NCBI GenBank assembly: GCA_018668095.1
Contig: JABIQF010000244.1
Coordinates: 1 to 30,046, forward strand
DNA length: 30,046 nucleotides
Source: Cellvibrionales bacterium
Lineage (GTDB): Bacteria; Pseudomonadota; Gammaproteobacteria; Pseudomonadales; UBA7434
Direction of reading: 5' to 3'
Part shown: positions 1-9,926 of the stretch, one piece after another
Numbering within the stretch: the stretch's first letter is position 1
Layout: the number at the start of each line of letters is the position of its first letter
Translations under genes and position numbers: made by a program
Notes under the pieces: model-generated
Seen by the model: only the letters and a program-made list of their open reading frames with translations
Told to the model about the DNA's origin: nothing
Databases searched by the model: none

Positions 1-213
1 CATTAACTCGGCCTCTTCAATTGCTCGCTGAATTGATTGCACTGTTGATTCAATATTGACGACCACACCTTTTTTCAAACCATTTGAAGGGTGCGAACCA
101 ATACCTATAATTTCAATATCGCCTTCATCGTTTTGTTCACCAACAATGGCAACGACTTTAGAGGTGCCAATATCCAGACCAACGATCATTTTTCCCGCAG
201 GTTGATTAGACAT
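1..213 (-). CDS. ftsA: Cell division protein FtsA, N-terminal part (cut by window edge)
   Basis: FtsA is an actin-like ATPase that anchors FtsZ to the inner membrane and recruits later division proteins. Only the first 71 codons are present. My translation from the ATG at 211-213 gives a start with MIVGLDIGTSKVVAIVGE at about residues 9-26, which is the phosphate-1 motif of the actin/Hsp70 fold and matches FtsA proteins closely. A GGAGA ribosome binding site lies about 8 bases upstream. The gene follows ftsQ with a 46-base gap, its normal place at the end of the dcw cluster; ftsZ would be expected just beyond the window. The C-terminal membrane-binding helix cannot be checked here. Confidence 0.93.
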   Translation of the reverse strand, partial: MSNQPAGKMIVGLDIGTSKVVAIVGEQNDEGDIEIIGIGSHPSNGLKKGVVVNIESTVQSIQRAIEEAELM

Positions 214-259
214 TTTTTAATCTCCAATTTTTCAAATTCATTACTTTCGCCTTAAACAC

Positions 260-1159
260 TTATCTTAATAATGATGAAGTAACTTCAACTTGGGCTAACG
301 CTCTCGACCCTTCAGAATCTATATGACTATGCCAGAGAACCGATAAGCCATTAACATAACGTAAATCAATAACTTCAATATCATCTAACTTTTCAATTAA
401 CGCACCATCTAGCAATGTTAAGAAACGATCAAAACGACTCGTCAATTGATCTGCACCTAACACCAATGTTAATCCGTTACTCAGTAGCAATAAAAAATCG
501 CCATCATCTAATTGCGCTTGCTCAACCACTGACAAACCATAATGCGTTAATGGTTTCTGAAACTGATTAAACCAAGTGACTGCTTCTTTAATGATTTCTC
601 GGCTCGGTCGCTGCTGTTGATCTGCTCGCAATGACGCTACTTTTAAACGAGGCAAATGGCTAAACGCAGCTATTTCAGACGGTAAAAAAACATCGCCTGT
701 CGCCGACAACAAATAATGTTCATTCCATCGTGCCACCGCTACATATTCGTCTATACCAATCACTAATTGATTTGGCCACTGTCGTCGAATAACCGCTTGC
801 CTCACCCAAGGGTGACTTTCAATGTTGGCTTTTAATTGCAGTAAATCTAATTGCCAAAAACCTTCATCAAGTTGTGTATCAACTAGCGCTAACAATTCAT
901 TTTTACTGGCACCAACAGCAGAATTCCCTCCGGTGTAACCCGTTAAAACTAACTCTCCTACGGGTACTGATTGCAATTTATCTACTGCTGTCATCAATGA
1001 GAAAGAGACTGCCGATAATGCCATTAACAGCGCGGCACGTTTTAACCAAAGCGACCAGACCACTTTCACATCACTTTTGTTACTCGTTCGCGTTGCACCT
1101 TTGCGACTGCGTAATACGCGTCGTTGGTTACTCGCTAATTGCACACCCCAATGGTTCAT
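260..1159 (-). CDS. ftsQ: Cell division protein FtsQ
   Basis: FtsQ is a bitopic inner membrane protein that links early and late divisome proteins through the FtsQ-FtsB-FtsL complex. The 299-residue product has a basic cytoplasmic N-terminus (about 1-40), one membrane segment (about 41-58) and a POTRA domain (about 64-140, including the segment SHPWVRQAVIRRQWP), followed by the FtsQ beta domain. Length is slightly above the 276 residues of the E. coli protein. The ATG start lies 2 bases after the ddl stop, so the two genes are almost certainly translated together. Position between ddl and ftsA is the standard one. The identification rests on the domain layout and the neighbours, since FtsQ sequence itself varies. 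Confidence 0.93.
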   Translation of the reverse strand: MNHWGVQLASNQRRVLRSRKGATRTSNKSDVKVVWSLWLKRAALLMALSAVSFSLMTAVDKLQSVPVGELVLTGYTGGNSAVGASKNELLALVDTQLDEGFWQLDLLQLKANIESHPWVRQAVIRRQWPNQLVIGIDEYVAVARWNEHYLLSATGDVFLPSEIAAFSHLPRLKVASLRADQQQRPSREIIKEAVTWFNQFQKPLTHYGLSVVEQAQLDDGDFLLLLSNGLTLVLGADQLTSRFDRFLTLLDGALIEKLDDIEVIDLRYVNGLSVLWHSHIDSEGSRALAQVEVTSSLLR

Positions 1160-1161
1160 CG

Positions 1162-2127
1162 CTACACACTCACCGACAAATGAATAATATTGGCAATAAG
1201 CATATTAAAATTAAGTCCCGCTGCTGCTGCCGACATGGGCACCAAACTATGGTCAGTTAAACCCGGCACGGTATTGACCTCGAGCAAATAAAACTGGCCG
1301 CTGCTTTTATCTCGCATAAAATCAACTCGACCCCAGCCACTGCAACCCAGCGCATAAAATGCCTCTTTCGACAATTGCTGTAAAAATTTTTCTTCATCTG
1401 CAGTTAATCCGCTAGGAATAAAAAACTGCGTATCGTTATCCTGATATTTTGCTTCGAAATTATAAAACTCACGCTGAGTCGAAATACGAATAGATGGCAA
1501 CTCATTACCTTCAAGAATGGTGACGGTATATTCTGGTCCGTCTATCCATTGCTCAGCAAAAATAGTCACTCCAGACTGAGCGGTTGCCTGATAAGCCGCT
1601 CTCAATTCATCTGCCGTATTAACTAACGACATACCAATACTTGAGCCTTCATCGGCAGGCTTAACAAAAGCCGTGCCACCTAACGTTTCAAGTACTGCAT
1701 CAAAATCAGTTGTCGCGTCCAAGCAGGCAAAGGCTGGTGTCGGTAATGATAAGCCCCGCCAAATATTTTTAGATCGAACCTTATCCATTGCCAATGCCGA
1801 ACCCAGCACACCGCTACCGCTATAAGGAATCGTCATTTTTTCTAACAAGGCTTGCATGGTGCCGTCTTCGCCGCCTTTTCCATGCAAAGCAATAAATGCA
1901 AAATCAGGGCGCGCCGCTTGCAACTCAGCAATCACATCGCCAGCTGTATCAATAGCAACAACATCAACACCCATTGCCTCTAAACTCGCCGTCACAGCTT
2001 TACCGCTAGCCAGAGACACTTCACGCTCAGCAGCATTACCACCCATTAACACAGCGACTCGACCGTTGATTGCAAACTTATCAACCGAGTTGTTTTCTGC
2101 TGTATTGTTAGAAGATACCGTTTCCAT
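1162..2127 (-). CDS. ddl: D-alanine--D-alanine ligase
   Basis: This cytoplasmic ATP-grasp enzyme joins two D-alanines to make the dipeptide that MurF adds to the peptidoglycan precursor. The 321-residue product shows the D-Ala binding motif AEREVS (Glu34 matches E. coli DdlB Glu15), the HGKGGEDG motif at 82-89, and the segment YSGSGVLGSALAMDK that follows it. Near the C-terminus FYLLEVNTVPGLT holds the metal-binding Glu and Asn. It is longer than DdlB (306 residues) because of about 16 extra residues at the N-terminus. No closer Met precedes the conserved core, so the ATG at 2127 is kept although its ribosome binding site is weak. It lies 12 bases after murC and 2 bases before ftsQ. Confidence 0.95.
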   Translation of the reverse strand: METVSSNNTAENNSVDKFAINGRVAVLMGGNAAEREVSLASGKAVTASLEAMGVDVVAIDTAGDVIAELQAARPDFAFIALHGKGGEDGTMQALLEKMTIPYSGSGVLGSALAMDKVRSKNIWRGLSLPTPAFACLDATTDFDAVLETLGGTAFVKPADEGSSIGMSLVNTADELRAAYQATAQSGVTIFAEQWIDGPEYTVTILEGNELPSIRISTQREFYNFEAKYQDNDTQFFIPSGLTADEEKFLQQLSKEAFYALGCSGWGRVDFMRDKSSGQFYLLEVNTVPGLTDHSLVPMSAAAAGLNFNMLIANIIHLSVSV

Positions 2128-2139
2128 TAATCGCTTTCT

Positions 2140-3570
2140 CTATACCGTCTTTGTCAAAAACTGATGACTACTAATTTCTTTCGATAACTTACCGACATCA
2201 CCGGCACCCTGTGTAATAAGGATGTCATCGGCGGCCAATAAACCTTGTAATACATCAAATAATTCTGCGCGATCCTCGACATAAAAAGGATCAACTTTGC
2301 CACGTTGTCGAATACTGCCTGACAAACTGCGGCTATCAGCACCTGTAATAATTTCTTCACCGGCAGCATAAACATCCAATAACAACAACACATCAACGGT
2401 GGATAGCACGCGAACAAAATCATCGTAAAGATCATGTGTTCTGCTATAGCGATGTGGCTGATAAATCATGACTAAACGTTTATCTGGCCAACTTTCACGC
2501 GCCGCAGCTATCGTCGCGGCAACTTCTGTTGGGTGATGACCATAGTCATCAACCAATGTCACCTCGCCTTCATTGACTGAGAGACTGCCAGCAATTTCAA
2601 AGCGGCGACCTACCCCTTTAAAATTATCTAAGGCTTTTAAAATTACGCTTTGCTCTATTTCTTCATCAATCGCTACTGCAAATGCTGCAGTTGCATTTAA
2701 TGCGTTATGCGCACCGGGTGTATTTAACGTGACTTGAACGGGACCGTCGGCATCTTTGTAATGCAATAAGAAATAAGCCTTTAAACCCTCGCAACGATAA
2801 TCACTAATACGGTAATCAGCATTCGCATCAAAGCCGTAAGTAATAACCGGCCGATGAAAATCAGCTATTAATTTTTTAATGTTTTCATCGTCAATACAGA
2901 CAACGACCAAACCATAAAAAGGAAGGTTATGAACAAAATCAACAAAGGTTGCTGTGAGCTTGGAAAAATCGCCACCGTAAGTCGACATATGATCAGCATC
3001 AATATTTGTGACCACAGAAACCATTGGCTGCAAATGCAAAAACGATGCATCGCTCTCATCGGCTTCAGCAATTAAGTAACGACCATGACCTAACTGTGCA
3101 TTAGCGTTAGCACTATTCAGCAAACCACCAATAATAAACGTAGGCCCTAAACCCGCCTCTCCGAAAATAGACGCGAGCAAACTGGTTGTTGTTGTTTTTC
3201 CATGCGTTCCTGCAATCGCAATACCATGACGGTAACGCATTAATTCAGCTAACATTTCAGCGCGAGGTACAATCGGTAACTGCGCTTCTTGTGCAGCACA
3301 TAGTTCGATATTAGATTCACTAATAGCCGTTGAAACCACTACCACATTTGCCGTTTTAATATTCTCAACGGCATGACCAATAAATATTTCTACACCCAAT
3401 TCAGCTAAACGGTTCGTCGTATGTGAGGCCTGAACATCAGAGCCACTTACGCGATACCCCTGATTCAATAAAACCTCAGCGATACCACACATACCTGCAC
3501 CACCAATACCAACAAAGTGGATTTTTTCTATACGGCGCATTTCAGGAACAAAAAAAGTACTGCTAGACAT
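2140..3570 (-). CDS. murC: UDP-N-acetylmuramate--L-alanine ligase
   Basis: MurC adds L-alanine to UDP-N-acetylmuramic acid, the first step of stem peptide assembly in the cytoplasm. The Rossmann-like N-terminal domain shows [15 protein letters not shown] at about 18-32, and the P-loop GTHGKTTT sits at about 121-128. The central Mur ligase segment includes [10 protein letters not shown] and [11 protein letters not shown] place the start at the ATG 3568-3570 (476 residues) because AGGAG lies 7 bases upstream and this gives an 8-base overlap with murG. An in-frame TTG at 3597 would add nine residues with no homologous counterpart that I recognise. It sits between murG and ddl as usual; murB is not in this cluster. 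Confidence 0.96.
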   Translation of the reverse strand: MSSSTFFVPEMRRIEKIHFVGIGGAGMCGIAEVLLNQGYRVSGSDVQASHTTNRLAELGVEIFIGHAVENIKTANVVVVSTAISESNIELCAAQEAQLPIVPRAEMLAELMRYRHGIAIAGTHGKTTTTSLLASIFGEAGLGPTFIIGGLLNSANANAQLGHGRYLIAEADESDASFLHLQPMVSVVTNIDADHMSTYGGDFSKLTATFVDFVHNLPFYGLVVVCIDDENIKKLIADFHRPVITYGFDANADYRISDYRCEGLKAYFLLHYKDADGPVQVTLNTPGAHNALNATAAFAVAIDEEIEQSVILKALDNFKGVGRRFEIAGSLSVNEGEVTLVDDYGHHPTEVAATIAAARESWPDKRLVMIYQPHRYSRTHDLYDDFVRVLSTVDVLLLLDVYAAGEEIITGADSRSLSGSIRQRGKVDPFYVEDRAELFDVLQGLLAADDILITQGAGDVGKLSKEISSHQFLTKTV

Positions 3571-4687
3571 AGGAAAACTCCTGACAAGCGTTAACAATAA
3601 TCTGCGTGGCAGAAGGAGTAGCGAGCGAACGTGCTTGCTGCGCTTTATTCAATAAGGCTTTTCGATCTTGTAATAACGCGCTCAATAATTGGCAGGCTTG
3701 TCCCACAGAAAAATCAGCTTGAGGAACCAATGTCGCAGCACCCGCTTCAACTAAGCCATTAGCATTTGCCGTTTGGTGATCATCTGTCGCATAGGGATAA
3801 GGAATTAATAATGAAGCCACGCCGACAGCCGCTAGTTCCGTTACCGTTAATGCTCCTGAGCGCGCCACGACCAAATCGGCAGCGCTATAGGCCCCAGGCA
3901 TATCAGTAATAAAAGCACTGACCTTTGCATTAATACCGGCTAAAGCATATTGCTGCTGAACATCTTCAACATCGTTGACACCGGTTTGGTGCACCACCTT
4001 AATATCGTTAAAAGAACTGTTGTCACTGCGCAATTGCGCCAAGGCCTTTGGCAACACACAATTTAATGCATGCGCACCCAGACTGCCGCCCAATATCAAC
4101 ACATGTAAAGGCGATGTATCTGCAGCCATTCGCACACTAGGCTCATCGATTTGATACAGTGCCGTACGAAGTGGATTGCCAGAAAAATGCGATTTAGCAT
4201 TGTCTTTAAATGCAGCAGGAAAGCCCGTAAAAATTTTAGTCGCAAGGGGGGCCAATAATCGATTAGTCGTACCGGGAATCGAATTTTGTTCTTGCAAGAT
4301 TAAAGGCACTCGACAAACAAAGGCAGCAAAACCGGCAGCGGCCGATGCAAAACCACCCATACCTAATACACAGCAGGGTTTAGTTTTACGAATAAGTGAG
4401 ATGGTACTGATTACCGCCATCATTAATAAGATAGGTGCTTTAATCCAAGACAGGACATTTTTGCCGCGCACACCAGCGACATTAATAAAATGAATAGCAA
4501 ATTTATTCTCTGGCACAATCGTTGATTCAATGCCTTTTCGTGTGCCAAGCCAAACAACATCTAAATCGATTGCGCGCAAACCTTGCGCAACCGCTAATGC
4601 TGGAAAGACATGCCCGCCCGTACCACCGGCAGCAATCATTACTGTTTTACGCTTAGCGGTTAGCGGAGTAATAGCATCGTTATGCAT
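3563..4687 (-). CDS. murG: Lipid II synthase MurG (UDP-GlcNAc transferase)
   Basis: MurG is a GT-B glycosyltransferase on the cytoplasmic face of the inner membrane. It transfers GlcNAc to lipid I to make lipid II. The 374-residue protein has the first glycine motif GGTGGH at 21-26, the second domain motif [10 protein letters not shown], and the donor-binding region [13 protein letters not shown]. The 16-residue leader before the first strand is a little long for the family, but the ATG at 4687 has a G-rich site (GGGGGG) about 5 bases upstream. Its start overlaps the ftsW stop by 8 bases and its end overlaps murC by 8 bases, which indicates tight translational coupling. Confidence 0.96.
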   Translation of the reverse strand: MHNDAITPLTAKRKTVMIAAGGTGGHVFPALAVAQGLRAIDLDVVWLGTRKGIESTIVPENKFAIHFINVAGVRGKNVLSWIKAPILLMMAVISTISLIRKTKPCCVLGMGGFASAAAGFAAFVCRVPLILQEQNSIPGTTNRLLAPLATKIFTGFPAAFKDNAKSHFSGNPLRTALYQIDEPSVRMAADTSPLHVLILGGSLGAHALNCVLPKALAQLRSDNSSFNDIKVVHQTGVNDVEDVQQQYALAGINAKVSAFITDMPGAYSAADLVVARSGALTVTELAAVGVASLLIPYPYATDDHQTANANGLVEAGAATLVPQADFSVGQACQLLSALLQDRKALLNKAQQARSLATPSATQIIVNACQEFSYV

Positions 4688-5927
4688 GCATTCCCCCCGC
4701 TGCTCGTCTTGAACGCTTTGCTGTCGATTGAAGGTCGGTTAATAAATCACGCGTGCCACGCACACCGTATTTTTTAACCGAGGTATCTGCTTCTTCATAC
4801 ATTAATTCACGATGAATCCGCATAATTAAAGCCACAAGAATGCAGCTAACTAATAAGCTACTGCCACCATAGCTTAAGAATGGCAAGGTCAGCCCTTTTG
4901 TCGGCAATAAACCAATATTGACACTAACATTAATAATCAATTGTGCAGAAAAAACCAAAGCCACACCATAAGCGACATAAGCACCAAAGGCTCTACCCAT
5001 CGATTCAGCTTTTCTTGCTATTAATAAAACACGGCCAATAAAAACAACATAAATAAGCAGCGCCATCAAACAACCGACAAAACCTAACTCTTCCGCCATA
5101 ATTGCAAAAATAAAATCGGTATGAGCCTCAGGCAAATAAAATAATTTTTGAATACTATTGCCTAATCCAAGGCCAAACCAATCACCTCGACCAAAAGCAA
5201 TTAAGGACTGAGTTAATTGATAACCTTCACCAAATTGATCGGCCCATGGATCAAGATAAGCATAGAGACGCTGCATGCGGTAATCCGAAGAGCTCACAAC
5301 AAAAAAGCCAACAACAGCAATAACAACTGAAGAAAACAAAAACTCTGCGATTCGAGCACCACCCAGAAAAAGCATTCCAAGTGCAGCGCCAGATAATACG
5401 ACTACAGCACCAAAATCAGGCTCTAGCAATAGAAGTACGACTAAGCCAGACATAATCAACAGCGGATTAACAAAACCCAGCCAATGGCTTCTAACCAAAT
5501 CATGCTGTCTTACTAGGTAATTACCGAGATAAACAATAACACCAAGCTTTGCAACTTCTGAGCCCTGTAAAGTAAAAGGCCCCAATGCTAACCAGCGTGT
5601 CGCTCCATTAGCCGTTCGACCAAAACCAGGAATTAAAATTAAAATAAGTATGACAAAGCTGGCTATTAATAAGTAAGGCCCGCTTTTTTCCCACAGTGAC
5701 AGCGGAACTTTAAATGCAATCACAGAGGCTACACAGGCAATGACGATATAAACCAAATGACGACGCGCCTGAAATAAAGCATCACCATAACGCTCACTGG
5801 CATAATCCATAGACGCCGAGCAAATCATCACCAAACCAAGCGCGACTAACGCGCAGACACAAGCCAACAAGATAAAATCGATAGAAGGTACGTTAGCACC
5901 TACAGAAGAGGAAGAAAGCCGAGGCAT
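4680..5927 (-). CDS. ftsW: Septal peptidoglycan glycosyltransferase FtsW
   Basis: FtsW is a SEDS-family polymerase that works with FtsI to build septal peptidoglycan. The 415-residue product is highly hydrophobic, with about ten predicted membrane segments between residues 15 and 375. Diagnostic motifs include GATRWLALG (about 108-116), LPEAHTDFIF with Asp271, which matches the catalytic Asp known for this family, and GLLPTKGLTLPFLSYGGSS near the C-terminus. A basic cytoplasmic tail follows. The start codon shares its first base with the murD stop (TAATG). The position between murD and murG distinguishes it from the paralogue RodA. Confidence 0.96.
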   Translation of the reverse strand: MPRLSSSSVGANVPSIDFILLACVCALVALGLVMICSASMDYASERYGDALFQARRHLVYIVIACVASVIAFKVPLSLWEKSGPYLLIASFVILILILIPGFGRTANGATRWLALGPFTLQGSEVAKLGVIVYLGNYLVRQHDLVRSHWLGFVNPLLIMSGLVVLLLLEPDFGAVVVLSGAALGMLFLGGARIAEFLFSSVVIAVVGFFVVSSSDYRMQRLYAYLDPWADQFGEGYQLTQSLIAFGRGDWFGLGLGNSIQKLFYLPEAHTDFIFAIMAEELGFVGCLMALLIYVVFIGRVLLIARKAESMGRAFGAYVAYGVALVFSAQLIINVSVNIGLLPTKGLTLPFLSYGGSSLLVSCILVALIMRIHRELMYEEADTSVKKYGVRGTRDLLTDLQSTAKRSRRAAGGMHA

Positions 5928-7297
5928 TATTGTTGTGCCTCCGACGACGTAGGCGACAATGCGGCAACGGCTGCTTTAAAGCTATTGCCACGTTGCTCAA
6001 ACCCACTAAACATATCAAAGCTAGCACAGGCCGGTGATAGCAATACAAGATCACCCTTTTGACTAATCGATTCAGCAACACTCACGGCCTGCTCAAGACT
6101 ATCAACCAATAACACCTCATGTTGATCTGAAGCTAGAGCAGCAATAGCATCAGCGCCCTCTCCTAGCAGAACTAACTTACATGACAGCGGCTTTAATGCG
6201 GTGATTAACGCTGAAAAATCAGCATCTTTCGTTTGGCCGCCAGCAATCAAAACGATACTGCCGCTAACGGTAGAAGACAAACCTCTAAGAGCAGCAACGG
6301 TTGCGCCTACATTCGTCGCTTTGGAATCATTAATATAACGAACACCGTTAACATCATCCACCCACTCACAGCGATGCGGCAAACCCTTAAATTGCTTAAT
6401 AGCCATTTGCATGGCAGGCAATGGAAATCCCGCTGCATCACCAATGGCCAATGCAGCCAAGGTATTTAAAATATGGTGATCGCCGATTAAAGGAATATCC
6501 GACACAGGTATTAATGGCTCAAAACCTTTGACTAAATAAGGTTGGCCTTCAATCGCTTTTACGCCGAATTGACCTAAATCAGGAACATCCAAACCAAAAC
6601 TTTTTATTGAAACATCAACCGTTCTTAGTGGTGCCGTTAAATGATCATGGCGATTGAAAACAATATGCTGCGCACCACGATAAACACGCTGCTTAGCTTG
6701 ATGATAAGCCATCATGTTTTGATGCCTATCCATATGATCAGCACTGACATTTAATAGACAAGCGACTTTCGGCTGTAGATCTGAGCAACGCTCAAGCTGA
6801 AAGCTAGATAGCTCAAGCACATAAGCTTCACGGCTTGGCGATAATAAATCTAAAGCTGGCTCACCTAAATTACCGCCAACACCAGCATCGATATTCGCAC
6901 ACTTTGCCATTTCGCCTACAAGCGTTGTGACGGTGCTTTTTGCATTAGAGCCACTAATTGCAATTACTGGCGCAGTAACCTGCCTAGCAAATAAATCGAT
7001 ATCACCGCTGACTAAAGCGCCATGCTTAATAGCCGTTGCAAACAAAGGATCATCCTTTGCAATACCAGGGCTAATATAAATTTCATTTGCCTCATCAACC
7101 CATTCTTCATGGCCAGCGCCAAAACGAATATCGATATGAGGAAACTCTTTTAACACCGCTTTAATTTCTGGTGGCTGCTCACGCGTATCTAAGACACTAA
7201 ATGATAAACCCAGACGCAAAAAATGACGCATGCAGGATGTGCCGGTAATACCCAGCCCCACAATTAAACGTCTTTTATCTGTTTGGATTAAATTCAT
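5927..7297 (-). CDS. murD: UDP-N-acetylmuramoyl-L-alanine--D-glutamate ligase
   Basis: MurD adds D-glutamate to UDP-MurNAc-L-Ala. I chose the ATG at 7295-7297 (456 residues) because the protein then begins MNLIQTDKRRLIVGLG, which lines up with MurD proteins that start a few residues before the first strand. The same frame is open back to an ATG at 7375, giving 26 more residues, but these have no family counterpart I know. The ribosome binding site at 7297 is weak, so this is not settled. The P-loop reads GSNAKST at 116-122, with Ala in place of the second Gly seen in E. coli. Further motifs are ELSSFQLE, NVSADHMDRH and NDSKATN. About 90 bases separate it from mraY. Confidence 0.95.
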   Translation of the reverse strand: MNLIQTDKRRLIVGLGITGTSCMRHFLRLGLSFSVLDTREQPPEIKAVLKEFPHIDIRFGAGHEEWVDEANEIYISPGIAKDDPLFATAIKHGALVSGDIDLFARQVTAPVIAISGSNAKSTVTTLVGEMAKCANIDAGVGGNLGEPALDLLSPSREAYVLELSSFQLERCSDLQPKVACLLNVSADHMDRHQNMMAYHQAKQRVYRGAQHIVFNRHDHLTAPLRTVDVSIKSFGLDVPDLGQFGVKAIEGQPYLVKGFEPLIPVSDIPLIGDHHILNTLAALAIGDAAGFPLPAMQMAIKQFKGLPHRCEWVDDVNGVRYINDSKATNVGATVAALRGLSSTVSGSIVLIAGGQTKDADFSALITALKPLSCKLVLLGEGADAIAALASDQHEVLLVDSLEQAVSVAESISQKGDLVLLSPACASFDMFSGFEQRGNSFKAAVAALSPTSSEAQQ

Positions 7298-7387
7298 TAC
7301 GTTTCTTTCAGTTAAATCAGTTAATTCATTAATAATTAAACGGTCATTTTCTATATTGGCAACTTTGGCAAACATAGAAATAATGAT

Positions 7388-8470
7388 TTAGCGCAGCTTG
7401 AGCGTTGCTAAACCAAACAACACCAGCATTACGGTAACAATCCAAAAACGGACAATCACTCGCGGCTCTGGCCAGCCTTTCAATTCAAAATGATGATGCA
7501 AAGGCGCCATCATAAAAATACGTTTACCGGTCAACTTAAATGAAGCAACCTGTAAAATAACGGAGAGTGTTTCGGCAACAAAAATACCCGCCATAATAAA
7601 AAACACAATTTCGTGGCGCGTAATTAACGCAATAACACCTAGTGCAGCACCCAATGCTAAAGCGCCGACATCACCCATAAATACTTGTGCTGGATAGGTG
7701 TTAAACCAAAGAAAACCTAAACCCGCCCCACCTAATGCGCCGCAGTAAATAACCAACTCACCGGCACCAGGAATATAAGGAATGTGCAGATAACGCGAAA
7801 ACTCAGCATGCCCAGCGAGATAAGCAATAATACCCAGCGCCGAACCAACAAGAACGGTAGGAAGAATAGCGAGACCATCAAGCCCATCCGTTAGATTAAC
7901 GGCATTACTTGAACCCACAATAACTACGTAACCTAAAATCAAGTAGAGCCAACCTAAATCGAACATAAAGTCTTTGAAAAAAGGCACTATCAATTGTGTT
8001 TCTGCAGCTAATGTCGACGTAAAATAAAGCGTAGAAACAACAGTCATGGCGGCGGCTGACTGCCAAAAATATTTCCACTTAGCGGCTAGGCCTTTAGAAT
8101 TTTTTTCAATCACTTTTCGGTAGTCATCGACCCAACCTATAGCGCCAAACATTAATGTGACGGCTAATACGGCTTGAATATAACGATTACTTAGATCAGA
8201 CCACAGCAGAGTACTCATACAAATACTCAATAGAATCAAAGCACCACCCATGGTTGGTGTGCCAGCCTTAACCAGATGGGTTTGTGGACCATCATCACGA
8301 ATACTCTGTCCTACTTGGTGGTAATTCAACTTACGAATAACCCAAGGTCCAACCATTAAAGAAAAAATGATTGCCGTCATAACACTTAATATGCCGCGTA
8401 AACTTAAATACTGAAATACTGAAAAAGCACTAATATATTGCTGCAAGTATTCAGATAATAAAATCAACAT
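7388..8470 (-). CDS. mraY: Phospho-N-acetylmuramoyl-pentapeptide-transferase
   Basis: MraY transfers phospho-MurNAc-pentapeptide to undecaprenyl phosphate, making lipid I in the inner membrane. The product has 360 residues, the same length as the E. coli enzyme, and about ten membrane segments. The catalytic aspartates are all visible and fall at the same numbers as in E. coli: Asp115 and Asp116 in GWVDDYRK and Asp267 in [21 protein letters not shown] (about 189-201) and the histidine motif MAPLHHHFE are also present. The ATG at 8470 lies 4 bases after the murF stop. Confidence 0.97.
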   Translation of the reverse strand: MLILLSEYLQQYISAFSVFQYLSLRGILSVMTAIIFSLMVGPWVIRKLNYHQVGQSIRDDGPQTHLVKAGTPTMGGALILLSICMSTLLWSDLSNRYIQAVLAVTLMFGAIGWVDDYRKVIEKNSKGLAAKWKYFWQSAAAMTVVSTLYFTSTLAAETQLIVPFFKDFMFDLGWLYLILGYVVIVGSSNAVNLTDGLDGLAILPTVLVGSALGIIAYLAGHAEFSRYLHIPYIPGAGELVIYCGALGGAGLGFLWFNTYPAQVFMGDVGALALGAALGVIALITRHEIVFFIMAGIFVAETLSVILQVASFKLTGKRIFMMAPLHHHFELKGWPEPRVIVRFWIVTVMLVLFGLATLKLR

Positions 8471-8474
8471 ATAC

Positions 8475-9926
8475 TTATTTCGCCCCTGTAATCGCTAAAT
8501 TGATAGCATCAGAACTGACATCCAATGCTGAGACGACGTAATCCATTGCTGCACTTCGTGAACCTTTCACTAACACGACTGACGATTCGCATTCGCTTGA
8601 TAATAATTGAGTAATCAATGCATCCTGACTACTAAATGACTGCGCCAATAATGATGATGCCAATGTTTCGCTGTCATTTTGCTGATTAAAACCAGCCAGC
8701 GTCTGCGCAGCAAATTCACCGACAACATAAATGCAATCAACACCTGCAAGCGCAGCATACTGACCCACATTAAAATGCATTGCAGCGGCATCGCTGCCCA
8801 GCTCAGCCATATCACCTAACACGGCTATACTGTTTTTTTCTTGGCCACTAAAAGACACTAATACATCGATAGCCGCATACATTGACTGAGGATTAGCGTT
8901 ATAGCTATCGTCTAACAATTGCAAATGGTTACGGCCCGCAACGCGACACAACCTTCCCTTTTCAGGAGCAACAACAGCTAAGCCCTTAATAATATCGGCA
9001 TCACTCACATTTAATGCCTTAGCCATAGCGACGGCCATTAATGCATTGCGCACATTATGGATCCCTAAAAAATTCATCTTTATAGGCAACTGACTCGCTG
9101 AACCATCAAGACGAACATGCGCGTTAAAACGTAAACCTTCAACATTCTGCTCAATGTCGCTAGCATAAACATTGGCATAGCTATCAGTTAAAGCGCACTC
9201 AATAAGCTGACCTTTTGCCGCTTGAGCCGATAAACTTTCACGCCAATCACTCGCAAAATTATCATCTCGATTAATAATGGCCCAACCCTCTGAGGGTAAG
9301 TCTTTATAAATTTCAGCTTTCGTTTTCGCGGTGTTTTCGATACTGCCAAAACCACCGATATGCGCTTCATTGATATTAGTAATAGCACTGATATGCGGCT
9401 GACCAATACCCACTAAATAGTTGATATCACCCGATTTAGCCGCACCCATTTCTAATACGGCATAATCGTGATGCTCATTAAAGCGCTGCACAGTTAATGG
9501 CAAACCAATTTCATTATTAAAGTTGCCATGTGTAGCGCAGACATTACCAACCTGCTCAAGAATTGCGGCTAACATATTTTTACAGCTGGTTTTTCCTGAG
9601 CTACCCGTAATTGCCACGACCTTTCCTTTATAAGCCTCGCGATTCACTTTTGCGATAATACCTAAGGCATATAAAGAATTCGTCACTACAATTTGCGGCA
9701 GAGAAATATCTTGAATTTTTTCGACAATCGCCGCTACTGCGCCCTGCTTTGCAGCATTAGCAATATACTGATGACCATCTAATTGAGACCCGGTTAAAGC
9801 GACAAACACATCGCCATTAACGGCCTTACGACTATCGATACAAACACCCGTAACCGCGACATTCTCACCGGTTAACACACCATCATTAGCTGCGGCTAAC
9901 ATCTGCAAATCAATTCCACGCATCAT
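8475..9926 (-). CDS. murF: UDP-MurNAc-tripeptide--D-alanyl-D-alanine ligase
   Basis: MurF adds the D-Ala-D-Ala dipeptide made by Ddl to finish the cytoplasmic pentapeptide precursor. The P-loop GSSGKTS lies at about 108-114, preceded by the N-terminal motif [16 protein letters not shown] that MurE and MurF share. [12 protein letters not shown] and [11 protein letters not shown] are MurF signatures. I place the start at the ATG 9924-9926 (483 residues): it forms an ATGA overlap with the murE stop and has GAGGA upstream. An in-frame TTG at 9935 is too close to that site to use it. The downstream mraY follows after 4 bases. Confidence 0.96.
   Translation of the reverse strand: MMRGIDLQMLAAANDGVLTGENVAVTGVCIDSRKAVNGDVFVALTGSQLDGHQYIANAAKQGAVAAIVEKIQDISLPQIVVTNSLYALGIIAKVNREAYKGKVVAITGSSGKTSCKNMLAAILEQVGNVCATHGNFNNEIGLPLTVQRFNEHHDYAVLEMGAAKSGDINYLVGIGQPHISAITNINEAHIGGFGSIENTAKTKAEIYKDLPSEGWAIINRDDNFASDWRESLSAQAAKGQLIECALTDSYANVYASDIEQNVEGLRFNAHVRLDGSASQLPIKMNFLGIHNVRNALMAVAMAKALNVSDADIIKGLAVVAPEKGRLCRVAGRNHLQLLDDSYNANPQSMYAAIDVLVSFSGQEKNSIAVLGDMAELGSDAAAMHFNVGQYAALAGVDCIYVVGEFAAQTLAGFNQQNDSETLASSLLAQSFSSQDALITQLLSSECESSVVLVKGSRSAAMDYVVSALDVSSDAINLAITGAK

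Noticed and set aside
6946..6967. MurD P-loop GSNAKST thought to be a damaged GSNGKST
   Set aside because: The Lys and Ser/Thr that bind phosphate are intact and I recall the same Ala in Pseudomonas MurD, so it is probably a normal variant; the rest of the protein is intact.
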